Virus record (IMG/VR): IMGVR_UViG_3300027834_000030
Location: 1-22,102 of that record
DNA: 22,102 nt
Origin: a virus
Direction: 5' to 3' (one strand)
Both the position numbers and the translations under genes were made by a program. This document shows positions 14,101 to 19,570 of this stretch, one piece after another. The notes under the pieces were generated by a model, which saw only the letters and a program-made list of their open reading frames with translations, had not been told where the DNA came from and searched no databases. Every line of letters starts with the position of its first letter. The first letter of the stretch is position 1.

Positions 14101-14557
14101 TAGCAAATCCCCCATCGCAGATAGCTCTCAGCCCATCAATCGCAGCCTTACCAGCTTTCTTGCGCTCCTCTATTTCAGCTTGCGACAGCTCAACGACAGG
14201 CTCAGGCTTGGCGTATAAGGCGTCGCGAGTACGGTTATCAGTAACAGGCTGATAAAAGCCAGACTGGCCCGCAGCAACTAGAACTGCCGAAGCTGCTTCG
14301 GTGTCGCTTTTGAATTGAAAGAACTCACGGCGTGAATTGCTGCGCGACTTATCCAGCAGCAAGTGAACGTCGCGCTCTACTGCGGCGGGATTGTAGGTGG
14401 TAACTTCCAACACCTTATAGAAAGCCGCTGGCACCGACGTGCCGCGTGACAGATCAGAGATGCGTATTTGCACCGACTGAGTCGTGAAGCCGATCTTGTA
14501 GAGCCCAGGCATGGCTGGGTTAGCAAGAACATAGACAAATCCGTATTCAGTGCTCAT
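14093..14557 (-). CDS. T5orf172 (GIY-YIG-related) domain protein
   Basis: A 154-aa protein. The N-terminal domain begins FVYVLANPAMPGLYKIGFTT (7-26), with LSRGTSVPAAFYKVLEV and a later ERDVHLLLDKSR plus REFFQF: the signature of the T5orf172/MUG113 branch of GIY-YIG-like domains. These are often fused to DNA-binding parts and are thought to be nucleases. The C-terminal half is charged and helical (EIEERKKAGKAAIDGLR). It lies between a terminator and the replication genes; AGGA is 6 nt upstream of ATG 14557. Confidence 0.8.
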   Translation of the reverse strand: MSTEYGFVYVLANPAMPGLYKIGFTTQSVQIRISDLSRGTSVPAAFYKVLEVTTYNPAAVERDVHLLLDKSRSNSRREFFQFKSDTEAASAVLVAAGQSGFYQPVTDNRTRDALYAKPEPVVELSQAEIEERKKAGKAAIDGLRAICDGGFANE

Positions 14558-14584
14558 AATGTTTCCTATCGGTTAGATGTAGTT

Positions 14585-14622
14585 AAAAGCCCGCTCGCTC
14601 CCCAGCGATAAGCGGGCTTTTT
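14585..14622. terminator. Bidirectional hairpin terminator in the early leftward operon
   Basis: GCCCGC/GCGGGC (14589-14594, 14612-14617) with an inner CGCT/AGCG pairing. It is flanked by AAAA on the left and TTTTT on the right, so it can act on both strands. For leftward transcripts from PR it stands between the first early genes and the replication genes, in the place of lambda tR1, and implies antitermination or partial read-through. Confidence 0.8.
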
Positions 14623-14697
14623 GCTTTTCAAAGGGTGCCGGGCGCACCTGTGGTATCGTCGGAGCTTCCACACACACGACGGCCCAGGAAGCCCGAC

Positions 14698-14910
14698 ATG
14701 AAAGACCTCAAGAAGACAATTCCCTCAGAGGCCGCTACAGCGCTAACGCTGCAATTCCTAGCTTCGCCAGCAGCCAGCGCCTTGCTCGATAAAGAGCAAG
14801 ACTTGGAAGTGCTGGCAGACAGAATCATTGAGCTTCACCAGACGCTGACGGAGAAGCTGGAGCCGCATCATCAGAAGCCGAAGGGTGGAATGAAGCCGCT
14901 TCACGTTTAG
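14698..14910 (+). CDS. Possible small plus-strand gene, 70 aa, opposing the early operon
   Basis: ATG 14698 follows AGGA at 8 nt. The product begins MKDLKKTIPSEAATALTLQF and is a helical, protein-like chain with an amphipathic stretch DLEVLADRIIELHQTLTEKL and a basic tail. It runs against the leftward operon and its last 86 nt overlap antisense the end of the next gene. No promoter is obvious, though the bidirectional terminator just upstream would insulate it. It may be a real antisense-oriented gene or a chance frame. Confidence 0.4.
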   Translation: MKDLKKTIPSEAATALTLQFLASPAASALLDKEQDLEVLADRIIELHQTLTEKLEPHHQKPKGGMKPLHV

Positions 14911-15094
14911 AGCCGTAAAAAGCAACTTCACAGGCCGTCCGAATAGCGCGGGCGGTCTGCTCAAAGAACTCTTCACGGGTGATTTCTTCGAGACTGACAG
15001 CAGTAGATGCCAGCTCATGAAATGCTGGCTGATCCAGTAGGCGGTACATTGCGCCTAGTGCCAGCTCTTCGATGGTGTCTTTTGCCTGTGCCAT
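14825..15094 (-). CDS. Hypothetical early protein, 89 aa
   Basis: Starts MAQAKDTIEELALGAMYRLL at ATG 15094 with GGAGG 5 nt upstream. Residues 1-60 are a plausible helical domain (REEFFEQTARAIRTACEVA); the C-terminal 25 residues are Ala/Ser/Pro-rich (DDAAPASPSASGE) and look unstructured. It follows the HNH gene by 2 nt in the early leftward transcript. Function unknown. Confidence 0.6.
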   Translation of the reverse strand: MAQAKDTIEELALGAMYRLLDQPAFHELASTAVSLEEITREEFFEQTARAIRTACEVAFYGSKREAASFHPSASDDAAPASPSASGEAQ

Positions 15095-15096
15095 GC

Positions 15097-15693
15097 CTAC
15101 CTCCGGTTGTCGTGTTTTGAGTAATGCGCAAATGATTTGCCGTGATTAGGATCGAATCCGTGTTTTTTTCTTGCCGCCAGAATCGCTGCCTCTGCGTCCT
15201 TTAAAGATGTGAAGTACCCAACGCTATGAGCCTTGCGCTTTCCGTTCTTGGACGTGTTAAATTGCGCGTACCATTTTCCAGCCCGCTTGCTCCACGAAAC
15301 CCCGCTTACCCCTGACTTATTTCTGCCGTGCCGGCTCAGGTTTCTGCTATTCATCCCTTGAGCTAACCGAAGGTTTTTCCACGAGTTGTCACGCGCATCT
15401 CTATTAATGTGGTCAATGTCACTTTCGGGCCAGCTGCCAGTCATGTAGAGCCAAGCTAGGCGGTGCGCGGCATAATGCTTATCCAGCAGAACTATTACGC
15501 GGAGCTGGTAACCACCATCTATCGTCCGTAGCGAGCCAGCCTCCTGGTTGGCGTACAATTTTTTGAAAGCCTTAAAATTTGCCTCGCTTTTAAACCACCG
15601 CCGATCCCTGGGCTTCCATGTAAAGCGCCCTGAGTCCGGGCTGTAGTGCAGCAGCTCTCTTACCGCCTCGTAGGTCATGTGATGCGTAGCCAT
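15097..15693 (-). CDS. HNH endonuclease with AP2-type DNA-binding domain
   Basis: A 198-aa free-standing homing-type endonuclease. Residues about 50-125 carry the HNH_3 core (AAHRLAWLYMTGSWP, then DIDHINRDARDNSWKNLRLA, with NSRN). Residues 127-180 are an AP2/ERF-like three-strand domain (GVSGVSWSKRAGKWYAQF, then AHSVGYFTSLKDAEAAILAA). It is the second gene after cro, with AGAGGT at 7 nt before ATG 15693. Such genes are selfish passengers that cut alleles lacking them; here it may also help phage competition. No intron is evident. Confidence 0.87.
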   Translation of the reverse strand: MATHHMTYEAVRELLHYSPDSGRFTWKPRDRRWFKSEANFKAFKKLYANQEAGSLRTIDGGYQLRVIVLLDKHYAAHRLAWLYMTGSWPESDIDHINRDARDNSWKNLRLAQGMNSRNLSRHGRNKSGVSGVSWSKRAGKWYAQFNTSKNGKRKAHSVGYFTSLKDAEAAILAARKKHGFDPNHGKSFAHYSKHDNRR

Positions 15694-15749
15694 CTCGCTA
15701 ACCTCTGTAATTCCGAACAGGGCGTTCCAGCCCGATTAAAAAATCTCTA

Positions 15750-15962
15750 TCAGGCTGTACACTTGTTCTCATTGACCGAGTGGCGACCAATTGAGCGGGT
15801 CTCGTACGCGCCTAAAAGAGTTCCTTTCTCATCAAGCCGAACGAATATCTTTCTTGAGCTGCGGAGCATCTGTGATAAACCGCTCTGAGTGACCCCTATC
15901 TGCTGGGCCACCACGTCTTGAGTTCGGTCTTTCACGTACTCACGAATAGGGATTTCACGCAT
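15750..15962 (-). CDS. cro: Cro-like repressor
   Basis: A 70-aa protein with a short HTH (TQDVVAQQIGVTQSGLSQML, about residues 14-33) followed by RKIFVRLDEKGTLLGAYE, closely matching the lambda Cro layout in which RKIFL precedes a dimerising beta strand. It is the first gene of the leftward early operon and is divergent from the repressor. Cro would bind the same operators and shut off repressor synthesis to favour lysis. AGGAAG lies 5 nt before the ATG; the PR start site is about 26 nt upstream. Confidence 0.85.
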   Translation of the reverse strand: MREIPIREYVKDRTQDVVAQQIGVTQSGLSQMLRSSRKIFVRLDEKGTLLGAYETRSIGRHSVNENKCTA

Positions 15963-15994
15963 GGTAGCTTCCTGTGGTTCTTTCCTTGCTTATG

Positions 15995-16023
15995 ATAGTA
16001 GCACTGCTAATTTATATCAGCAA
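15995..16023 (-). promoter_or_regulatory. Early leftward promoter PR with operator
   Basis: On the minus strand: -35 TTGCTG (16023-16018), 17-bp spacer, -10 TACTAT (16000-15995), start near 15988. The palindrome TAGCACTGCTA (15999-16009) fills the downstream part of the spacer and overlaps the -10 by two bases, so repressor binding would block polymerase. It drives cro and the early operon. Confidence 0.7.
15999..16009. promoter_or_regulatory. Operator site at PR
   Basis: Perfect 11-bp palindrome TAGCACTGCTA. Its core AGCACTGCT recurs in two sites at the PL region (17901-17911, 17926-17936) and, with one change, at PRM (16056-16066). The 14-nt string AGCACTGCTAATTT is identical at 16000-16013 and 17927-17940. 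Confidence 0.75.
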
Positions 16024-16043
16024 CAATTCGCGCCTCCTGCTGT

Positions 16044-16071
16044 TTGCGCTGGCATTAGCGATGCTTATAAA
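16044..16071 (+). promoter_or_regulatory. Repressor promoter PRM; near-leaderless start
   Basis: TTGCGC (16044-16049), 16-bp spacer, TATAAA (16066-16071). The ATG of the repressor is at 16081, only nine bases past the -10, so the mRNA would begin two to four bases before the ATG, or at it, as with lambda cI from PRM. An operator variant TAGCGATGCTT (16056-16066) lies across the spacer/-10 and would give autorepression. Confidence 0.65.
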
Positions 16072-16080
16072 TTAAGAGGT

Positions 16081-16824
16081 ATGAAAAAACCTGTCAGAAC
16101 ACCTCTTACTCCTGAGCAAGATCAGGAGGCGAAGCGCTTAAAGGCGATTTTTAACGCACGAAAAGATGCGGCGCGTTCCCGTGGCGGGAAGCTAAACCAA
16201 GATGACGTTGCAGCCGCTTGCGGATGGGGCGGTCAGAGCGCTGTGAGCCAGTACATGAACGGGCGTATAGCACTAAACCTGGATGCTTTATTAAAGCTTT
16301 CTAGGGCTTTGGATTTTGAGCCAAGCGAAGTCAGTCCGCGCTTAACTGGCGAGAGGGTCGTCGGCTCAAACGTAACGCCAATAAAGACGGAATCTAATGT
16401 TGCACCTGCCCCAAAATTGGAGGGGTACGTTCCAGTGATCTCTTGGGTTCAGGCCGGGGCATGGACAGAAGTTTGCAATGTCGATTTCTTGAGCGAGGAG
16501 GTAGTACCCAGGCCACCAGCATGCTCAGAATCAACCTTCGCCTTGCGTGTCAAAGGCCAGTCAATGGCCCCAAGGTACGAGCCGGGACTAATTATCTACG
16601 TCGATCCAGAGGTAGTGCCTTTCGATGGCGATGACGTCGTCGCAATGCTTACAGATGATAACGAGGCGACTTTCAAGCAGTACGTTGAAGAGCCGGGCGG
16701 CAAGAAAATGCTCAAGGCTCGCAATCCTGGTTGGCCTGAGCCGTGGGTACCCATCAATGGAAACTGCCAGATTATCGGTGTTGTTATCGCAACCATGTGG
16801 CTACGAACGCCCAGGGCGGGTTAG
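16081..16824 (+). CDS. cI: CI-type prophage repressor with LexA/S24 autocleavage domain
   Basis: A 247-aa repressor keeping the phage lysogenic. Residues about 38-80 are the HTH (LNQDDVAAACGWGGQSAVSQ, then YMNGRIALNLDALLKLSRAL). From about 113 the S24 peptidase domain starts: cleavage site Ala125-Gly126 in WVQAGAW, catalytic Ser161 in KGQSMAP, and Lys199 in TFKQYV. SOS-stimulated self-cleavage and induction are therefore expected. The frame is open from 15961, but ATG 16081 is chosen because the PRM -10 lies just upstream and the extra residues cover the operators. AGAGGT is only one base from the ATG, consistent with leaderless initiation. Confidence 0.93.
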   Translation: MKKPVRTPLTPEQDQEAKRLKAIFNARKDAARSRGGKLNQDDVAAACGWGGQSAVSQYMNGRIALNLDALLKLSRALDFEPSEVSPRLTGERVVGSNVTPIKTESNVAPAPKLEGYVPVISWVQAGAWTEVCNVDFLSEEVVPRPPACSESTFALRVKGQSMAPRYEPGLIIYVDPEVVPFDGDDVVAMLTDDNEATFKQYVEEPGGKKMLKARNPGWPEPWVPINGNCQIIGVVIATMWLRTPRAG

Positions 16825-16839
16825 TGCTAAGGAGTCTTT

Positions 16840-17139
16840 ATGGATAAAGCTGAGAAAGAAAGACTAGATAAGGAGTGGGAAGAGGAAAAAGTCAGTCGCG
16901 CAGAGATGCTGGAGCTAATGCTGCCATTGGTGCTTTCTTCTTCCAGCTTGATCAAGAGTGTCAATATTTTAGGCAGAGCAATGCTGGACAGTGGAGACAA
17001 TGAATTGCTTGTAGCCGGGGCAAGGTCACTAGCTCTTGCAGATGACGCCATGAAAGATCTGCGCGAGTTTCACGTTGAGTTCAAGCGCATATCTGGCCAG
17101 GAGGAGCAGGAGGGCGAAGAGGATGGAGCACAAGATTAA
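16840..17139 (+). CDS. Repressor-operon protein 1, unknown, 99 aa
   Basis: Starts MDKAEKERLDKEWEEEKVSR, 15 nt after the repressor stop, with AAGGAG at 5 nt. A highly charged N-terminal helix is followed by a hydrophobic, Leu/Ser-rich helix (LMLPLVLSSSSLIKSVNILG) and an acidic tail (QEEQEGEEDGAQD). No family recognised. Being co-transcribed with the repressor, it is likely expressed in the lysogen, where rexA lies in lambda; exclusion, immunity or host-benefit roles are possible but inferred only. Confidence 0.65.
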   Translation: MDKAEKERLDKEWEEEKVSRAEMLELMLPLVLSSSSLIKSVNILGRAMLDSGDNELLVAGARSLALADDAMKDLREFHVEFKRISGQEEQEGEEDGAQD

Positions 17140-17536
17140 TATAGTGGAGAGTGCGCTGAACGATTTAGCTGAAGCTTTGGGCGATACGCCTATTATCTAT
17201 ATGAGAAAGCGCGCCACTATAAGAAAACGCCTTAAAGACGCCGCTGTAGACGCTAGTGACTTTTCTTTTGAATCCGACCATAATGACAAAAGGTGGCCAA
17301 TCGATAAGGAGGGCGATATGAGTGATCGAATTATCAATCTTGAATCTCAAGTTAGCCAACTTCGCGTCGATATGGCCGAGGTTAAAACCAAAGTTACGCA
17401 CATAGAATCTAACATGCTCACCAAGGGCCAAGCCGCAACATCTGCGCTTATCGCAGTATTGTCTATATTGGCTGGCGGGTGGTGGGTTGTTCAGCAATAC
17501 CTTGCCCCTATACTGCAAGCCACAGGGACAAGTTAG
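17123..17536 (+). CDS. Repressor-operon protein 2: coiled coil with C-terminal membrane helix; likely internal second start
   Basis: A 137-aa reading from ATG 17123 (GGAGGG 8 nt upstream) starting MEHKINIVESALNDLAEALG. The first 65 residues are a basic soluble region; then MSDRIINLESQVSQLRVDMA begins a coiled coil, followed by a membrane helix (AATSALIAVLSILAGGWWVV) near the C-terminus. A second start, ATG 17318, has a very strong GGAGG at 5 nt and would give a 72-aa tail-anchored form resembling XhlA-type proteins. The gene overlaps its upstream neighbour by 17 nt. It could be an exclusion or membrane sensor protein in the rexB-like slot; function unknown. Confidence 0.6.
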   Translation: MEHKINIVESALNDLAEALGDTPIIYMRKRATIRKRLKDAAVDASDFSFESDHNDKRWPIDKEGDMSDRIINLESQVSQLRVDMAEVKTKVTHIESNMLTKGQAATSALIAVLSILAGGWWVVQQYLAPILQATGTS

Positions 17537-17553
17537 TCCAAGGGCGCCCACCC

Positions 17554-17733
17554 ATGAATAAATCTGTAGGCTCCAGCTTCGACGAATTTCTGGTTAACGA
17601 GGGCCTGTTTCTTGAGGCGCAAGACTACGCGATCCAAAAAATGATTTCGTGGCAATCCCGTCAAGAAACGGAGGATCAGCGGCTTCTGAAATCAAAAATG
17701 GCGAGCAGGAAAAGCGATTCAGAACCCTCATAG
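17554..17733 (+). CDS. Repressor-operon protein 3: antitoxin-like N-terminal module, 59 aa
   Basis: Starts MNKSVGSSFDEFLVNEGLFL and continues EAQDYAIQKMISWQ. The GSSFDEFL...EGL..EA...AIK..I.WQ pattern is that of the N-terminus of a common XRE/HigA-like antitoxin family, but the usual C-terminal HTH is absent: the chain ends after RLLKSKMASRKSDSEPS. So it is either a truncated antitoxin or an independent small relative. AAGGG is 9 nt before ATG. It is the last gene before the terminator at 17772. No toxin partner is recognised. Confidence 0.6.
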   Translation: MNKSVGSSFDEFLVNEGLFLEAQDYAIQKMISWQSRQETEDQRLLKSKMASRKSDSEPS

Positions 17734-17771
17734 CCTATCCTGCCCCCGCCCTCTACCTCATAACCACTTTA

Positions 17772-17794
17772 CCCGCCCGCGAGGCGGGTTTTTT
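17772..17794 (+). terminator. Terminator of the repressor operon
   Basis: CCCGCC/GGCGGG stem (17772-17777, 17783-17788) with a five-base loop followed by TTTTTT (17789-17794). It closes the repressor operon and insulates it from the PL-like operon that starts about 150 bp further on. Confidence 0.88.
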
Positions 17795-17900
17795 GTGCCT
17801 TAAAAACAGATAGCGCCACCTAAAAACACTATTTCCAATATTTTTTAACACCACTGATTATTGTTTTTCAGTCACTTAGCTTATTTTTATAAATTATTAG

Positions 17901-17940
17901 CAGCACTGCTGTTGCAATTAATAAGAAGCACTGCTAATTT
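17901..17940 (+). promoter_or_regulatory. PL-like promoter with two operators
   Basis: -35 TTGCAA (17912-17917), 17-bp spacer, -10 TAATTT (17935-17940), start near 17947. Operator 1 CAGCACTGCTG (17901-17911, perfect palindrome) abuts the -35; operator 2 AAGCACTGCTA (17926-17936) overlaps the -10 by two bases, the same geometry as at PR. Centre-to-centre distance is 25 bp, about 2.4 helical turns, as in lambda operators. It drives the rightward early operon. Confidence 0.75.
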
Positions 17941-17980
17941 TATTCACATCGAACAACGCAACAGGCAAGCAGGGCGACTC

Positions 17981-18352
17981 ATGGAAATCATGCACAACGG
18001 CTGGATAGCAGAGGTAAGCGAGGAGCGGGGCAGCGGCCTTACGCCATCCGAAGCGCTAAGCCTTCTCCATCTAGCTAGCGGCATGACCCAAAAGGAGATT
18101 GCCAAGGCAATCAACCTAAGCCCTCGCACGGTGCGCGGCTCTTTAGATCGAGCCTACCACCGCCTAGGCGTCACCAGAGGCACTGCCGCCGTAGCCAAGG
18201 CCCAGGCCAAAGGATGGATTCGATACGCAGGGAAGCTAGGCATGTGCTTAGCACTAGCAACAACGCTACTCACAGGCACAGACGATGCGATGCGCCGCAG
18301 TGGCAAGACGCGCATCGCCCGAAAGGCGGAACAGGTTCAGATGATCGCCTAG
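17981..18352 (+). CDS. LuxR-type HTH protein with C-terminal hydrophobic segment
   Basis: A 123-aa protein, first gene of the PL-like operon. Residues about 20-78 are a LuxR/GerE HTH (LTPSEALSLLHLASGMTQKE, then INLSPRTVRGSLDRAYHRLG). A hydrophobic stretch at 84-99 (LGMCLALATTLLTG) may be a membrane helix, followed by a basic tail (MRRSGKTRIARKAE). Similar HTH-plus-hydrophobic-tail proteins occur in other phages. An in-frame extension to 17861 is open but would cover the operators; ATG 17981 has AGGG at 6 nt. It occupies the place of lambda N; a regulator of early transcription is likely, the mechanism unknown. Confidence 0.75.
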   Translation: MEIMHNGWIAEVSEERGSGLTPSEALSLLHLASGMTQKEIAKAINLSPRTVRGSLDRAYHRLGVTRGTAAVAKAQAKGWIRYAGKLGMCLALATTLLTGTDDAMRRSGKTRIARKAEQVQMIA

Positions 18353-18649
18353 CAGCAGCACGACCCGCACCACCGGGCAATGTGGAGTTCTTTAACAATA
18401 TGCCGTAGTTCGCGCACAGCCATCCCGTAAGCGGAGGCGAGAAAGCACACCCACAAGATGCGCTCGTCGCGGGGCGTTTCCCTAAAAGGATTGGGAGGCG
18501 TGGGCACTCTGGATTGCGACCCCAGGCTGCCGATAGCGACATCAGTTGTGCGTAAGGAACGAGAGTTCGATGGTTGCTCCTTGTTTAATGCAGGGAGCAT
18601 CCGAAAGGCCATTCAGAGAGTGTCTTTTCGGTTACATGGAGATTTGAGC
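18353..18649. other. Gap in plus-strand genes containing a boxA-like site
   Basis: Almost 300 bases between rightward genes with no convincing plus-strand gene. It holds GTTCTTTAACAAT at 18387-18399 and, on the minus strand, an 87-codon open frame (18349-18612) with acceptable codon use but no ribosome site. A weak hairpin CCCG/CGGG (18364-18367, 18374-18377) lies before the boxA-like site. Confidence 0.5.
18387..18399 (+). promoter_or_regulatory. boxA-like antitermination element (nut/rrn type)
   Basis: GTTCTTTAACAAT differs by one base from the E. coli rRNA boxA core GCTCTTTAACAAT. On a rightward transcript it could bind NusB-NusE and help polymerase pass downstream terminators, including those at 20001 and inside the gene at 21088. 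Only the match and orientation are seen; activity is inferred. Confidence 0.5.
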
Positions 18650-18871
18650 ATGATTAAGAGAACGTATTTCTACTCTGCCACTAGGCGTGACAAAGAAGGC
18701 GGTTACGCGTGGTGGCACGGCTACATGGAGTTCACCTCATGGTTTCCTGTTCCAGCAGGCGAGCTGCTTGATATAGCGAAGCGCGAAGCCAAAGAGGGAA
18801 TAGAGATAGTCAGCGGCCAAAAGATTTGGCATGACGACAACGTGCGTATTGTGGCGCTTAACAGGATTTAA
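18650..18871 (+). CDS. Hypothetical phage protein, 73 aa
   Basis: Starts MIKRTYFYSATRRDKEGGYA. I use ATG 18650 (GGAG at 8 nt); the 64 upstream codons in frame look non-coding. Aromatic-rich, with WWHGYMEFTSWFPVPAGELL, ending in VRIVALNRI, probably a compact beta/alpha fold. Short proteins of this kind recur in early regions of phages of Pseudomonas-like hosts; function unknown. Confidence 0.7.
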   Translation: MIKRTYFYSATRRDKEGGYAWWHGYMEFTSWFPVPAGELLDIAKREAKEGIEIVSGQKIWHDDNVRIVALNRI

Positions 18872-18881
18872 GGAGTCGAGA

Positions 18882-19280
18882 ATGACAACGCAATCAAGAA
18901 TGCTGATAGCAGTAGATGAGTCGGTGGCCGTTTCAGCCACCAAAAACGCGATAGCAGATCGCATTGATGAGTTGGTCAGCACGGCGGAGGCGGTCAGCAA
19001 GGTTGAGATGAAGCGCGCTGGCTACGCTGATGCACAGATATTGATTGACGCCGCCGTACTGGTTGATCTTGCCGAGAAGATACGCAGCGAGCCAGTTATT
19101 GTCCCTAAAGCCTCGCATGGCGCACCTCCTATCGGCAAAGCTGGAAGCATTTCGCATCCAGAAGCAATGAAAAAGGATGATGTCAGTAGTGTTCTAGAAG
19201 CGCTATCCGGCCTTATAGACGAGATAGCGCTGCTCAGAAAGCAAAATCATGAGCTGCTCGGCAGGCGAAAAGTTGTCTAG
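18882..19280 (+). CDS. Hypothetical phage protein, 132 aa
   Basis: Starts MTTQSRMLIAVDESVAVSAT at ATG 18882 with AAGGAG at 6 nt, 10 nt after the previous gene. Helical N-terminal half (AIADRIDELVSTAEAVSKVE), a Pro/Gly linker, and a C-terminal coiled coil (LSGLIDEIALLRKQNHELLG) ending in basic residues. No family recognised. Its TAG stop is interlocked with the stop of the convergent minus-strand gene: the four bases CTAG at 19277-19280 serve both. Confidence 0.65.
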   Translation: MTTQSRMLIAVDESVAVSATKNAIADRIDELVSTAEAVSKVEMKRAGYADAQILIDAAVLVDLAEKIRSEPVIVPKASHGAPPIGKAGSISHPEAMKKDDVSSVLEALSGLIDEIALLRKQNHELLGRRKVV

Positions 19281-19555
19281 ATGGGCTGTAGATACCAGCT
19301 TATATCATCCGCCTTGGTCACCAGGACAAAGCTTCCGGGCACGATTGAGTCTGACAGATTCTTAACCTCATTCCGCACTGATAGGGCGCTTAGCGGTTTC
19401 TCAGCGTAATACTCAGCATCTGGAAGTTGGAATACTTGACCATTTACATCCTTGAGCTGTCGCGAATATCGCTTAGCTTCCATTAGCTCATGTAGTCGCT
19501 CGTAGTCTTCTGAATCTGCGGAATGAAGAACAACCCTGATGATGAATTTATCCAT
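19277..19555 (-). CDS. DUF2622-like small protein, inverted in the rightward operon
   Basis: A 92-aa protein starting MDKFIIRVVLHSADSEDYER, followed by LHELMEAKRYSRQL and, later, AEYYAEKPLSALSVRNEV and GSFVLVTKADDISW. The pattern of a beta strand VRVVLHxA, then DYxxLHxxMExxG/RY, a central LPxAEY and a C-terminal VLVT resembles DUF2622, a ferredoxin-like small family seen in enterobacterial prophages. AGAGGT is 5 nt before ATG 19555. Being opposite to its neighbours and next to the structured segment, it may be an independently controlled unit (moron-like). Confidence 0.6.
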   Translation of the reverse strand: MDKFIIRVVLHSADSEDYERLHELMEAKRYSRQLKDVNGQVFQLPDAEYYAEKPLSALSVRNEVKNLSDSIVPGSFVLVTKADDISWYLQPI

Positions 19556-19570
19556 TTAAAACCTCTTTAA

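Noticed and set aside
15961-16080. N-terminal extension of the repressor frame from ATG 15961
   Set aside because: It would overlap the Cro start and cover PR, PRM and operators; the extra residues do not look like the repressor family, and PRM lies at 16044-16071.
17861-17980. Longer start of the LuxR-type gene
   Set aside because: It would encode the operators and the PL promoter; ATG 17981 fits transcription from the predicted start near 17947.
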